From Bradyrhizobium ottawaense (GTDB lineage: Bacteria; Pseudomonadota; Alphaproteobacteria; Rhizobiales; Xanthobacteraceae), in assembly GCF_002278135.3 (NCBI RefSeq), contig NZ_CP029425.2, positions 6,858,001 to 6,922,000 of the forward strand: a stretch of 64,000 nucleotides of DNA, read 5' to 3'. The position numbers and the translations under genes were made by a program. This document shows, piece after piece, positions 26,476-35,954 of the stretch. The notes beneath the pieces are model-generated. The model was not told the origin of the DNA. It ran no database searches and was given only the letters and a program-made list of their open reading frames with translations. Numbering within the stretch: the stretch's first letter is position 1; every line of letters starts with the position of its first letter.

Positions 26476-26476
26476 G

Positions 26477-26881
26477 ATGGCCGACAAACCGTCCAAACAG
26501 CAGTTCGGCAAGCGTCGGCCACGCCTGCCGCAGCCATTGCCGCTGCCGACCAAAGAGCCGACGAAGCGCTCAGGCCATGTCGCCCTGCTGGTGATGGGCA
26601 CGCTCGCGGTCGGCACCACCGCCTACACGATGATGCCGCGGCAGAATTGCGAGCCCACACCCGGCGCCGTGCCGGGGCAGACGACCACGACCTGCACAAG
26701 CAGCAGCGGCAGCAGCTCGTCAGGCGGCAGCAGCTCGCGCTGGTCGTCGCGGTCGAGCTTCTTCAGCAGCGATTCTTCGAGCCATTCTTCGGCGGGAACG
26801 TCGTCGTCCGATTCCGGCCACAGCGGCGTCAGCCGCGGCGGCTTCGGCTCGTTCGGCCATGGCTTCTCTGGCGGCGGTTGA
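26477..26881 (+). CDS. Ser/Gly-rich protein of DUF1190/YjfM-like context
   Basis: 134 residues. One hydrophobic segment near residue 35 (VALLVMGTLAVGTTAYTMM) is followed by CEPTPGAVPG and then a long Ser-rich, low-complexity tail ending in GFGSFGHGFSGGG. The start overlaps the end of the DUF350 gene region by one base of spacing, so translation is coupled. The position between a DUF350 gene and a glutathionylspermidine-synthase-like gene is that of YjfM/YgiB proteins. The assignment rests on context more than on sequence. Confidence 0.65.
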   Translation: MADKPSKQQFGKRRPRLPQPLPLPTKEPTKRSGHVALLVMGTLAVGTTAYTMMPRQNCEPTPGAVPGQTTTTCTSSSGSSSSGGSSSRWSSRSSFFSSDSSSHSSAGTSSSDSGHSGVSRGGFGSFGHGFSGGG

Positions 26882-26884
26882 TCC

Positions 26885-28045
26885 ATGCAGCGCATCAATT
26901 GCCTGGAGCGCGACGACTGGCGGGAGACCGCGGCGCAATGCGGCTTCGTCTTCCACACCATCGACGGCGAACGCTATTGGGACGAGCGCGCTTATTACGG
27001 CTTCACGCTCGACGAGATCGAGCGCGGCATCGAGACGCCGACCGCCGAGATCGAGGCGATGTGCCTGGAGCTTGCCGGCCGCGTCATCGGCGAGGAGCGG
27101 TACCTGCGGCGCTTGCAGATTCCGGAAGCGTTCTGGAGCCTGATCGCCGAGAGCTGGCAGCGCGACGACCGCAGCCTCTATGGCCGGCTCGATTTGAAAT
27201 TCGACGGCAAGTCGCCGGCAAAACTGCTCGAATACAACGCGGATACGCCGACCTCGATCTTCGAGGCCGCGGTGTTTCAATGGACCTGGCTCGAGCAGGC
27301 GATCGAGCGCCGCATCGTCCCTGTTCGCGCCGATCAGTTCAACTCCATCCATGAGCGGTTGATCGCGGCGTGGAAGGAGATCGCCGCGGGCCGTCATGTC
27401 CATCTCACCGGCACCACCGACAACTCGGAAGACGCCGGCACGCTCGCTTATCTCGAGGACACCGCGCGCCAGGCCGGCCTCTCGACCAGGTTGCTCGACA
27501 TCGAAGAGGTCGGCTGGCGCGATGAGCCTGGCGGCTTCGTCGATCTCGACGAGGCCGACATCGCACTCGCCTTCAAGCTCTATCCCTGGGAATGGATGTT
27601 CCAGGATTCCTTCGGCGCGAAGCTGAAGGAGGCGCCGACGCGCTGGATCGAGCCGCCGTGGAAAGCGGTGCTCTCCAACAAGGGCATTTTGCCGCTGCTG
27701 TGGGAGATGTTTCCGAACCATCCCCATCTGCTGCCGGCGTTCTTCGAGGACGACGCGCGGGCAGCGGAGCTCGGAACGTCGTATGTCCGCAAGCCGCTGC
27801 TGTCGCGCGAAGGCGCCAACGTCACGATCGTGTCAGGCGGCGTATCGCTGGACGAGCAGGAAGGTCCCTACGGCGCCGAAGGTTTCGTGCGCCAAGCGCT
27901 CTCGCCGCTGCCGAATTTTTCAGGCTTCTATCCGGTGGTGGGAAGCTGGCTGGTGAACCACGAGCCGTGCGGATTGTCGATCCGCGAGGACGAGAGCCCG
28001 ATCACCGGCAACCGCTTGCGGTTTCTGCCGCATGCGATTTTGTGA
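26885..28045 (+). CDS. Glutathionylspermidine-synthase-like ATP-grasp protein (YjfC/YgiC type)
   Basis: 386 residues starting MQRINCLERDDWRE. The ATP-grasp family core is visible: KLLEYNADTPTSIFEAAVFQ, then VHLTGTTDNSEDAGTLAYLE, then LLWEMFPNHPHLLPAFF, then KPLLSREGANVTIV. It lacks the N-terminal amidase domain of E. coli Gss, like YgiC and YjfC. These enzymes ligate a peptide-like acid to an amine, but the physiological substrate of stand-alone members is not settled. It is the last gene of the three-gene operon, three bases after the Ser-rich gene. Confidence 0.9.
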   Translation: MQRINCLERDDWRETAAQCGFVFHTIDGERYWDERAYYGFTLDEIERGIETPTAEIEAMCLELAGRVIGEERYLRRLQIPEAFWSLIAESWQRDDRSLYGRLDLKFDGKSPAKLLEYNADTPTSIFEAAVFQWTWLEQAIERRIVPVRADQFNSIHERLIAAWKEIAAGRHVHLTGTTDNSEDAGTLAYLEDTARQAGLSTRLLDIEEVGWRDEPGGFVDLDEADIALAFKLYPWEWMFQDSFGAKLKEAPTRWIEPPWKAVLSNKGILPLLWEMFPNHPHLLPAFFEDDARAAELGTSYVRKPLLSREGANVTIVSGGVSLDEQEGPYGAEGFVRQALSPLPNFSGFYPVVGSWLVNHEPCGLSIREDESPITGNRLRFLPHAIL

Positions 28046-28049
28046 TTTG

Positions 28050-28194
28050 TCATTCCGGGGCGCGACAAAGTCGCGAGCCCGGAATCCATGGTCCCAGGCG
28101 GATCGAATGGCCCCGCGTCTAACCACCTGCCTTTTACGATGGCCTGTGGTTATGGATTCCGGGCTCGGCGCTGACGCGCCGCCCCGGAATGACG
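28050..28194. repeat. Inverted pair of GTCATTCCGGG-family palindromes
   Basis: One palindrome (28050-28090) reads TGTCATTCCGGGGCGCGA...TCGCG.GCCCGGAATCCATGG and the second (28150-28194) is its inverted relative (TATGGATTCCGGGC...CCCCGGAATGACG). The pair lies between the convergent ends of the ATP-grasp gene and cheR. It may end both transcripts. It is related to the single element at 8011-8048. Confidence 0.8.
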
Positions 28195-28201
28195 AAGCAG
28201 C

Positions 28202-29074
28202 TCACCTCGCCGCAGCAATCTTCAGCGGCTGCGGCATCAATCCGCCCATGGGGCGGCCGGAGCGTGCGGGGTTGAGCTGGTAGAGACCGCGGCGGTCGGT
28301 GATGGGACGGAACGCATCGGTGATGCCGACGACGGATTCGGCGGCGCCAAGCAGCAACGTGCCGTCGGCCTCCAGGCCCTTCGCCATCCGCTCGAAGATC
28401 ACCGCCTTGGTGTCCTGGTCGAAATAGATCAGCACGTTGCGGCAGAAGATCACGTCGAACGTGCCGAGATGGGAGAAGTCCTGCAGCAGATTGAGCTGGC
28501 GGAACTGCACCATGGCGCGAATGTCGGCATTGAGCTGCCAGGTCTCGCCGGCTTGCGTGAAGTACTTCATCAGGTGCTGGATCGGCAGGCCACGCTGCAC
28601 TTCGAACTGGCTGTAGATTCCGGCCTTGGATTTCTCCAGCACCTCCTGCGACAGATCGGTGGCGACGATCTCGATGCGCCAGCCGGCCAACGCTGCGCCC
28701 ATCTCCTTCACGCACATCGCGATCGAATAGGGCTCCTGACCCGTCGACGACGCCGCCGACCAGATGCGCAAGCTCTTGCGCGCCGCGCGCGCCTTGATCA
28801 GGCCCGGCAGGATGGTGTCGCGCAAGTGATCGAAGGGAATCTTGTCGCGGTAGAAGAAGGTCTCGTTGGTGGTCATCGCTTCGACGACGTCGGTGGCAAG
28901 CCGGCCGTCGCCGTTCCTGATCTTCAGCACGAGATCGGGAATGCCTGACAGACTCGCCTTGCGCGCCAACGGCAAGAGCCGGCTCTCGACCAGATATTGC
29001 TTGTCAGGGGACAGATCGAGTCCGGAGCGCTCTTTCAGGAACTTACGCAGATAGTCGTAGTCAACCGGCGTCAC
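28202..29074 (-). CDS. cheR: Chemotaxis protein methyltransferase CheR
   Basis: 290 residues from GTG 29074, whose first base overlaps the cheB stop (GTGA). The N-terminal helical domain is followed by the SAM-dependent methyltransferase domain. It has the CheR hallmarks [35 protein letters not shown] (SAM site), [18 protein letters not shown] and [13 protein letters not shown]. CheR methylates glutamates of chemoreceptors. It is the last gene of the che operon. Confidence 0.95.
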   Translation of the reverse strand: MTPVDYDYLRKFLKERSGLDLSPDKQYLVESRLLPLARKASLSGIPDLVLKIRNGDGRLATDVVEAMTTNETFFYRDKIPFDHLRDTILPGLIKARAARKSLRIWSAASSTGQEPYSIAMCVKEMGAALAGWRIEIVATDLSQEVLEKSKAGIYSQFEVQRGLPIQHLMKYFTQAGETWQLNADIRAMVQFRQLNLLQDFSHLGTFDVIFCRNVLIYFDQDTKAVIFERMAKGLEADGTLLLGAAESVVGITDAFRPITDRRGLYQLNPARSGRPMGGLMPQPLKIAAAR

Positions 29075-30261
29075 GCGCGATCTCCCGCGAACAGGCGGTT
29101 GACCTTGGCGCCGATCTGGTTGAGCGGCAGGATCGCCGCGCAGATGCCGGCATTGGCCGCCGCGCCCGGCATGCCCCATACCACGCTGGAGGCTTCGTCC
29201 TGCGCGATGACGCTGCCGCCGGCGGCAACGATGTCCTTGCCGCCGCGCATACCGTCCGAGCCCATGCCGGTCAGGATCACGGAGAGGATGCTGCCGTGCC
29301 AGATGTCGATGGCGGAGGTGAAGAGCGGATCGACCGCGGGCTTGCAGAAATTGACGGCGGGGCCGTCGTCGAGCGCGATCACGGTGTCCGCGCCGCTGCG
29401 CACCACGCGCATGTGCTTGCCGCCGGGCGCAAGATAAATCCGTCCCGGCTTCACCGGCTCGCCGTCGACCGCCTCGGCTGCCGGCTTACGGCTCGAACGC
29501 GCCAGATGCTCGGCAAGAATAGTGGTGAAAGTCGGCGGCATGTGCTGGGTGATCAGCACCGGGAAGCGGTCGATCACCGGGCCGAGCTCGGTGACGAGCG
29601 CCATCAGCGCCTGCGGACCGCCGGTCGAGGAGCCGATCAGCAGCACCTTGGGCGCCTGAGGGGAGAACGGGCGCATGGTGAGCGCCCCTGACGACGCAGC
29701 AGGCACCGCCGGAACGGGCGCTGTGGGCCGCGCAACAGGACTACGCGGGGCCGGAGCCGGGCTTGCGGGCGCCAGCGGCGGGCTTGCGACCGCGGCCTTG
29801 CGACGCAGCCGCGCACCGAGATGGCGGATCTTCTGAATCAGGTCGTGATGAAAGATGTCGGCGGCCGACGCCTCGCGCGTCGATTCCGGCTTCGGAATGT
29901 AATCGGCGGCGCCGAGCGACAGTGCCTTGAAGCTGATCTCCGCGTTACGGCGGGTCAGCGTCGAAGCCATGATGATGACGAGATCGCGCTTCTTCGCCAG
30001 CAACTGCGGCAGCGCCGAGATGCCGTCGAGCTCGGGCATTTCGATGTCGAGCACGGCAACGTCGGGATTGATGCGTTCGATCTGGTTGACCGCTTCGAGG
30101 CCGGTGCGCAGCGAGGCAGCGACCTCCATGTCGTGCTCGGCACCGATCCAGCGCGAGATCAGACCGCGGATGACGACGGAGTCGTCGACGATCATCACCC
30201 GCAGCGGCCCCGCTTCGCGCGAGCCGGTCGTGGTCGAATTACCTGCGAACGCAACACTCAT
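29071..30261 (-). CDS. cheB: Chemotaxis methylesterase/glutaminase CheB
   Basis: 396 residues. The receiver domain has VMIVDDS and the phosphoacceptor in [13 protein letters not shown] Pro/Ala linker ([14 protein letters not shown]) leads to the esterase domain with the catalytic triad Ser ([13 protein letters not shown]), His (ITQHMPPTF) and Asp ([10 protein letters not shown]). It removes methyl groups from receptors when phosphorylated by CheA. It is translationally coupled to cheR. No receptor gene is nearby. Confidence 0.96.
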   Translation of the reverse strand: MSVAFAGNSTTTGSREAGPLRVMIVDDSVVIRGLISRWIGAEHDMEVAASLRTGLEAVNQIERINPDVAVLDIEMPELDGISALPQLLAKKRDLVIIMASTLTRRNAEISFKALSLGAADYIPKPESTREASAADIFHHDLIQKIRHLGARLRRKAAVASPPLAPASPAPAPRSPVARPTAPVPAVPAASSGALTMRPFSPQAPKVLLIGSSTGGPQALMALVTELGPVIDRFPVLITQHMPPTFTTILAEHLARSSRKPAAEAVDGEPVKPGRIYLAPGGKHMRVVRSGADTVIALDDGPAVNFCKPAVDPLFTSAIDIWHGSILSVILTGMGSDGMRGGKDIVAAGGSVIAQDEASSVVWGMPGAAANAGICAAILPLNQIGAKVNRLFAGDRA

Positions 30262-30335
30262 TACTCACCAACTCAGACTGAAAGGGTACAGTTGAAAACG
30301 AGCGCCGAAGCATCCTTCGGCCTCCGGCCGATCGC

Positions 30336-30701
30336 TCAGATAAGGCCGACTTCCTGGAATTTCGCCGTCACAATGTCCTTGTCGAACGGCTTCATGATGT
30401 ATTCGTTGGCGCCGGCATGCAGTGCGCGCGCGATATGCGCGACGTCGTTCTCAGTGGTGCAGAACACGACCTTGGGCTGATCGCCGCCGGGCATGCGCCT
30501 GAGATGGCCGAGGAACTCGTAGCCGTCCATCACGGGCATGTTCCAGTCGAGCAGCACCGCATCGGGCAAGCCGCGCTTGCAAGCCTCCAGCGCCTTCTCA
30601 CCGTCCTCGGCTTCGAGGATCTGGAAGTCGAGGCCCTCCAGGATCCGGCGCGCAACCTTGCGGATGACGCTGGAATCATCAACGACGAGACAAGTTCGCA
30701 T
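30336..30701 (-). CDS. cheY: Single-domain response regulator CheY
   Basis: 121 residues from ATG 30701 (MRTCLVVDDSSVIRKVARRI). It has the acidic pair D8/D9, the phosphoacceptor D52 (LLDWNMPVMDGYEF) and the Lys in YIMKPFD. The signalling Thr is in VFCTTEND. It would bind the flagellar switch or another target after phosphorylation by the adjacent CheA. It lies between cheW and cheB on the same strand. Confidence 0.92.
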   Translation of the reverse strand: MRTCLVVDDSSVIRKVARRILEGLDFQILEAEDGEKALEACKRGLPDAVLLDWNMPVMDGYEFLGHLRRMPGGDQPKVVFCTTENDVAHIARALHAGANEYIMKPFDKDIVTAKFQEVGLI

Positions 30702-30774
30702 GTGAACCTCTGCTTCCTCCCCCTTTGCGGGGGGCACTTCCAATTGCAAGTCCGTCGGCGACGATGCCGCCGTA

Positions 30775-31245
30775 TCAGGCCGCCATCATCTCGGGCGCGA
30801 GCTCGAGGACGCGATCGACGTCGAGGACGACCATGAGCTGGCCGTCGAGGCGATGGACGCCGCCGGCGAGCTTGGCCATGCGGGGGTCGAGGTTGACGGG
30901 ATTTTCTTCCATGCCGGCTTCCGGCAGGCGCAGCACCTCGCCGATCTGGTCGATCAGGAGGCCATAGGATTCGCCGCGGAGGTCAACGCCGACCGCCATC
31001 GGCACCTTGCCGTCCTCGGGCTGCGGCAGGCCGAGGCGGGCGCGCATGTCGACCACGGTGACGATGCGGCCGCGCAGATTGAGCACGCCCGCGATCTCGC
31101 GCGAGGACAAGGGCACGCGGGTGACGCGCTCGGGCATGAACACGTCCTGGACGCGGGAGATCGGCAGGCCGAACAGCTGGCCGCCGATCATCGCGGTGAC
31201 GTATTCGACCATGGCGCCTTCGCCCACTTGCGTCTTCTTGTTCAT
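30775..31245 (-). CDS. cheW: Chemotaxis coupling protein CheW
   Basis: 156 residues, one SH3-like CheW domain. The conserved start is YVTAMIGGQLFGLPISRVQDV, and the core is VLNLRGRIVTVVDMRARLGL, then YGLLIDQIGEVLRL. It links CheA to receptors. It lies 27 bases after cheA, in the same operon. Confidence 0.95.
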   Translation of the reverse strand: MNKKTQVGEGAMVEYVTAMIGGQLFGLPISRVQDVFMPERVTRVPLSSREIAGVLNLRGRIVTVVDMRARLGLPQPEDGKVPMAVGVDLRGESYGLLIDQIGEVLRLPEAGMEENPVNLDPRMAKLAGGVHRLDGQLMVVLDVDRVLELAPEMMAA

Positions 31246-31272
31246 CTGCTTCTCCTGATCCCTGTCCTGCCC

Positions 31273-34071
31273 TTACGCCGCTGCCCGGTTCAGCTCGGAG
31301 GCGCCGGCGGCACCCGCGGTCTGCTCCTTCAGCGCCGCGATCAGACCGGGACGGTCGAACTTGGCGACATAGTCGTGGAAGCCGGCCTGACGGCCGCGCT
31401 CGATCGCCGCCGGCGACACCAGCGCGGACAGGCCGATGATCGGCATCGAGCCCAGATTGTTGTCGGAGCGGATAACTTCCGCGAACTCGAACCCGTTCAT
31501 GTCGGGCATCTCGATGTCGGTCAGGACCACGTCGAAGCTCTGCGCCCGCAGTGCCGCGAGGCCCTCCTGCGCGGTCGGCGCGGTGCGGACGCGGTAGCCG
31601 GCCGCCTTGAGCACGGGCGCCAGCATGTTGCGGAAGAAGGCGCTGTCGTCGACCAGCAGCACCGACTGCGAGTGCATCGACGGCTTCATCTCCTTGCGGG
31701 TGAACCAGTCGGCGAACGCCATCGGGAGGAAGTGGCCGACGTCGATCACCTCGGTGGCCTGGCCCTTGATCACGGCCGAGCCGAGGATGCCGGAGGCGGA
31801 GCCGCCGACCTCGATGTTGAGCCGTTCCTCGACGATGTCGATGATCTCGTCGACGACGAGGCCCATGGAGCGGCCGTCATCGGCGAACACCAGGATCGGC
31901 TGGGCGCCCTGGCTGGCAATGGTGACGCTCTCCATGGCGACGAGCGGCATCAGCTGCTCGCGGTATTGCACCATGTAGCGGCCGTTCGAGAACTCGATCT
32001 TGTCGGCGGGCAGCTCTTCCAGGCGCGTGACGAGGCCAAGCGGGACCGCCTTGGGCTGCGACGAGCCGGCGCGGAACACCAGCAGCGAAGTGGTCTGCTC
32101 GCCGCTTCCGATGTGATGCGCGCCGTTCTCGTCGCCCATGTCATGGGCCGAGGAGCCGGCGGCGCCGAGCGCCTTGGCAATACCGTTGGGGTCGATGATC
32201 ATGATCACCGCGCCATCGCCCAGGATGGTGTTGCCGGAGAACATGTCGATGTGACGCAGCTTGGTCGACATCGGCTTCACCACGATCTCTTCGGTGTGGA
32301 ACACGCCGTCGACGACGATGCCGAAGGTCTGGCTGCCGACTTGCGTGACCACGATGAAGCCGTTCTCGGGATCCGAGGCGGCGCCGTCGTCGATCTTGAG
32401 CAGCTTCTTCAGATGGATCAGCGGCAGCAGCTTGTTGCGCAGACGGAGGACCGCGGTGTCCTTGATGCGCTCGATGCGGTGCTCTGAGTTGGCGCGGGCC
32501 CGCACCAGCTCGACCACCGAGAGCTGCGGGATCGCAAAGCGGTCGCCGGCGGCTTCGACGATCAGGGCGGAGACGATGGCCAGCGTCAGCGGGATCTTGA
32601 TGGTGACGGAGCTTCCCTCGCCGGCCACCGACTTGATGTCGATGGTGCCGCCGATCTGGTCGATATTGGTGCGCACCACGTCCATGCCGACGCCGCGGCC
32701 CGACACCGAGGTGATGGCGGCTGCGGTGGAGAAGCCGGGCGCGAAGATGAACTTGTGGATCTGGGCTTCGCTCATCTTTTCGAGCTCGGCCTCGGTGACC
32801 AACCCTGAGGAGATCGCCTTGGCCTTGATCTTCTCGGTGTTGAGGCCACGGCCGTTGTCGGCGATGCAGATGATGATGTGGCCGCCCTCGTGATAGGCGG
32901 ACAGGCGGATGGTGCCCTGCTCGCCCTTGCCGGATGCGAGACGCTCGGCGGGGGTCTCCAGGCCATGATCGGCGGAGTTGCGCACCATGTGGGTGAGCGG
33001 GTCCTTGATCAAATCGAGCACCTGGCGGTCGAGCTCAGTGTCGGCGCCGTGCATCTCCAATTCGATCTGCTTGCCGAGTTCGCTCGACAGGTCGCGGACG
33101 ATGCGGGGCAGCTTCTGCCAGGCATTGCCGATCGGCTGCATGCGCGTCTTCATGACGCCTTCCTGCAGCTCGGCGGTGACGTTGGACAGGCGCTGCAACG
33201 GCACCTTGAACTCGGTGTCCTCGTTGCGGCGGGAGATCTCCAGCAGCTGGTTGCGGGTCAGCACCAGCTCGGAGACCATGGTCATCAGATGCTCCAGCGT
33301 ATCCACGTTGACGCGGATCGACTGGTTGGCGATGCGGTCGCCTTCGCTGGCGCCCTCGTCGGCCATCGACTTCTTCGGCGCGGCCTTCTCCTTGGCGGGC
33401 TTTGCGACTTCCTTGGCAACGGGCGCGGGCGCTTCAGCGGCCGGCGCGGGCTCGGCCTTGGCTTCAGGCTTGGCGACGGGCGCGGGCGTCGGCGCTTCGA
33501 TCGCGGTCTCGCGGAAGGCGCGCTCGAGCTCGTCGAGCGAGACTTCGCCCGGACGCAGCGGGCGCTCCAGGGTCTGGTCGATCAGCGTGCCCGAGGTCAG
33601 GTTTGCCGGCGCAGCAGCGGCAACCGGTGCTTCCGGCACCAGCGGCGGAGCTTCGGCAACGGGAGCGGCGGCAGCGCCCGCGGCCATTGCCGCCATGCCC
33701 TGCTCGACCATCGCTTCCAGCTTGTCGATGAGATCGCGGTCGGTCCCCTCGGGCTCGGCTTCGGTCGCCTCGAGGCCCGCGAGGATTTCCTTGATGCGGT
33801 CGATCGAGGACAGGATCACCGTCACCGCCTGCCCGGTCACCGGCATGCCGTCACGGAATTTGCCCATCAACGTCTCGCCGGCATGGGCCAGCGCTTCGAG
33901 CCGCGGCAATCCGAGGAAGCCGCAGGTGCCCTTGATGGTGTGGACCAGGCGGAAGATGTTATCCAGGATCTTGGCGTTGTTCGGCTCCTGTTCGAACTTC
34001 ACCAACTGGTTGTCGACGGTGTCCAGGCTCTCGCTGGTCTCCGTCAAAAACTCCCGCAACAGATCATCCAT
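31273..34071 (-). CDS. cheA: Hybrid chemotaxis histidine kinase CheA with two CheW-like domains and a receiver
   Basis: 932 residues, longer than ordinary CheA because of extra C-terminal domains. In order: Hpt with phosphorylated H44 (LVHTIKGTCGFLG); a Pro/Ala/Lys-rich linker; dimerisation helix; HATPase with MVRNSADHGLE (N box) and DNGRG; a CheW-like domain; a second CheW-like domain near residues 650-790; and a receiver (SVLLVDDSAFFRN, then VLTDIEMPDMNGFEF). Such CheA-Y hybrids can feed phosphate to their own receiver as a sink. It heads the cheA-cheW-cheY-cheB-cheR run, with chpT just upstream. Confidence 0.95.
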   Translation of the reverse strand: MDDLLREFLTETSESLDTVDNQLVKFEQEPNNAKILDNIFRLVHTIKGTCGFLGLPRLEALAHAGETLMGKFRDGMPVTGQAVTVILSSIDRIKEILAGLEATEAEPEGTDRDLIDKLEAMVEQGMAAMAAGAAAAPVAEAPPLVPEAPVAAAAPANLTSGTLIDQTLERPLRPGEVSLDELERAFRETAIEAPTPAPVAKPEAKAEPAPAAEAPAPVAKEVAKPAKEKAAPKKSMADEGASEGDRIANQSIRVNVDTLEHLMTMVSELVLTRNQLLEISRRNEDTEFKVPLQRLSNVTAELQEGVMKTRMQPIGNAWQKLPRIVRDLSSELGKQIELEMHGADTELDRQVLDLIKDPLTHMVRNSADHGLETPAERLASGKGEQGTIRLSAYHEGGHIIICIADNGRGLNTEKIKAKAISSGLVTEAELEKMSEAQIHKFIFAPGFSTAAAITSVSGRGVGMDVVRTNIDQIGGTIDIKSVAGEGSSVTIKIPLTLAIVSALIVEAAGDRFAIPQLSVVELVRARANSEHRIERIKDTAVLRLRNKLLPLIHLKKLLKIDDGAASDPENGFIVVTQVGSQTFGIVVDGVFHTEEIVVKPMSTKLRHIDMFSGNTILGDGAVIMIIDPNGIAKALGAAGSSAHDMGDENGAHHIGSGEQTTSLLVFRAGSSQPKAVPLGLVTRLEELPADKIEFSNGRYMVQYREQLMPLVAMESVTIASQGAQPILVFADDGRSMGLVVDEIIDIVEERLNIEVGGSASGILGSAVIKGQATEVIDVGHFLPMAFADWFTRKEMKPSMHSQSVLLVDDSAFFRNMLAPVLKAAGYRVRTAPTAQEGLAALRAQSFDVVLTDIEMPDMNGFEFAEVIRSDNNLGSMPIIGLSALVSPAAIERGRQAGFHDYVAKFDRPGLIAALKEQTAGAAGASELNRAAA

Positions 34072-34201
34072 GAAAACAGGCCTTCATACAGGGCGGGCAC
34101 GCACGAATTGTGATGCGCCTATTCGGAATGGGGCCAGCTTCACCGCAAAGCGTTTAATATTGGTTGAGTATGTGCAAAAGAACGGAACCAACAAAGAGAT
34201 A

Positions 34202-34228
34202 AGGCGCTCCGGACAAGCCGAAGCGCCT
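34202..34228 (-). terminator. Hairpin between chpT and cheA
   Basis: On the minus strand AGGCGCT...AGCGCCT with an inner CGG/CCG pairing forms a stem about 40 bases after chpT, followed by TTATCTCTTT. It may end the chpT transcript before the che operon. Confidence 0.65.
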
Positions 34229-34266
34229 CGTAAAGTTTTGATTAAGATGCCGAGCGCTGCGCGCGT

Positions 34267-34920
34267 TTACGAAGCGGTAATGATGATGGCTTCGCCTTCC
34301 GGCTTGAGCGTCACGGTGAGCCCGCAGGCCTGCGCCAGCAGCCGCGTATAATAAGGCTGGATCGCATGCGCATCCGCGGCAGGGCCGCGCTCGCCGCTCA
34401 AGAGCTCGGAGATGTTCTGCGGCAGGCGCGCATTATGTCCGGTCGCGGTGATGCGAAAGCTCATCGTTTCGCCCTCGCCGATCGGGTCGATCGTCAGCAT
34501 GCCGCCGCGCGGGATCGTGTGCTGGGACACGACCAGCATGTTGAGCAGCAGCTTGACGCGATTCTTCGGCAGCAGGAGCCGCGGCAGATTCCAGGTGATC
34601 GAGCACTTGCCATCCTCGATGTGGCCGCGCGCCATGGTCTGGGCATCGCCGAGATCGATTTGCGCCCCGGAGGAGCCGGCGGCGCCGAAGGCGAGACGGC
34701 AGAACTGCAGCCGGGCGGAGGCGGTCTTGGCGCTCTTGCGAATCAGGTCGAGCGCGAATTCGCGGTCTTCCGGCTTGGGATCGTCGTCGAGCACTTCGAG
34801 CCCGTTGACGATGGCGCCGACAGGGCTGATGAGATCGTGACAGACCCGCGAGCACAGCAGCGCTGCGAGTTCGAGCATATCGGGAGCAGTAGCGGTCGCG
34901 GGCGACGAGGCGTCAGACAT
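34267..34920 (-). CDS. chpT: Histidine phosphotransferase ChpT
   Basis: 217 residues from ATG 34920 (MSDASSP). The helical hairpin holds the phosphoacceptor in LLCSRVCHDLISPVGAIVNG (H28). A degenerate HATPase-like domain follows, with no ATP-binding N or G boxes. ChpT relays phosphate from CckA to CtrA and CpdR. It is 195 bases upstream of cheA on the same strand. Placing it next to a che operon is worth noting, since both relay systems use Hpt-type histidines. Confidence 0.93.
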   Translation of the reverse strand: MSDASSPATATAPDMLELAALLCSRVCHDLISPVGAIVNGLEVLDDDPKPEDREFALDLIRKSAKTASARLQFCRLAFGAAGSSGAQIDLGDAQTMARGHIEDGKCSITWNLPRLLLPKNRVKLLLNMLVVSQHTIPRGGMLTIDPIGEGETMSFRITATGHNARLPQNISELLSGERGPAADAHAIQPYYTRLLAQACGLTVTLKPEGEAIIITAS

Positions 34921-35111
34921 ATAAAGGGGTCCTGGAGGGTTCCTGAAATTGCACGGCGGACGCCGCGAATCACGCATGCTTGACGGATGCTTCGGGTTCT
35001 AACATTCGCCAGCCCGTGGCAGCTAGCTTGCGATAGGTTCGAAGCGGCCATAAAGGGGCTGCGGGCGAATCAACTGAGGGGGCGAGAGTTGCTGACGAAT
35101 GAGGCACACAG

Positions 35112-35954
35112 GTGAGGATCATCGACGCCGAGGCCGCATCCCGGTTGATGGAGCCGCTCACCGCGCTGGTGGTGAAGGCGGGCGAGGCGATCCTCAGCGT
35201 CAACCGGGCGGCGATGCGGATCGACGGCAAGCAGGACGGCTCGCCGGTAACCGAGGCGGATCTCGCCGCCGACCACATCATCGCGGACGGCCTGGCCCAG
35301 CTTGCGGGCGACGTTCCGACCCTTTCGGAAGAGCGGACCCAGCTCGCCTCGCCCTCGTTTGATGGAAGCTTCTTCCTGATCGACCCGCTCGACGGCACCA
35401 AGGAGTTCGTCGCCGGTCGAGACGAGTTCACCGTCAATCTCGCTTTGGTGACATCAGGCGTGCCGCTGCTGGGCATCGTCAGCGCGCCTGCGCTCGGCCT
35501 GCTCTGGCGCGGCATCGTCGGCCGCGGCGCCGAGCGCGTGAGCTTTGACGGCGCGACCATCGGCGTGGCCGAGCCGATCCACACCCGCAAGCTGCCTGCG
35601 CAAGGCGAGCCCTGGATCGCGGCGGTGAGCCGCTCGCACGGCGATCCCAGGAGCGAAGCCTTCATCGACAGCAGGCCCAACGCCGTCAGACGGACCGTCG
35701 GCTCGGCCGTGAAATTCGGCCGGATCGCGGAAGGCAGCGCCGACATCTACCCCCGGTTCGGGCCCACCTGCGAATGGGACGTCGGGGCCGGCTCTGCGGT
35801 CGTAAACGCGGCCGGCGGCAAGGTGACCGACGGCAAGGGCGGCCAGCTCCGCTTCGGCGAACGGCACGCCAGCGGCTTCATCATCCCGGAGTTCATCGCC
35901 TGGGGCGACCCGCAGGCGGCAAGACTCTGGCAAGACTCTGAAGGCTGCTACTGA
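35112..35954 (+). CDS. cysQ: 3'(2'),5'-bisphosphate nucleotidase CysQ
   Basis: 280 residues from GTG 35112. The inositol monophosphatase-fold signatures are present: SPVTEADLAADHII, then FFLIDPLDGTKEF with the metal-binding DPxDGT motif, and CEWDVGAGSAVVNAAGG. CysQ removes phosphate from PAP made in sulfate assimilation. It is divergent from chpT and overlaps the convergent YHS gene by seven bases at its 3' end. Confidence 0.92.
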   Translation: MRIIDAEAASRLMEPLTALVVKAGEAILSVNRAAMRIDGKQDGSPVTEADLAADHIIADGLAQLAGDVPTLSEERTQLASPSFDGSFFLIDPLDGTKEFVAGRDEFTVNLALVTSGVPLLGIVSAPALGLLWRGIVGRGAERVSFDGATIGVAEPIHTRKLPAQGEPWIAAVSRSHGDPRSEAFIDSRPNAVRRTVGSAVKFGRIAEGSADIYPRFGPTCEWDVGAGSAVVNAAGGKVTDGKGGQLRFGERHASGFIIPEFIAWGDPQAARLWQDSEGCY

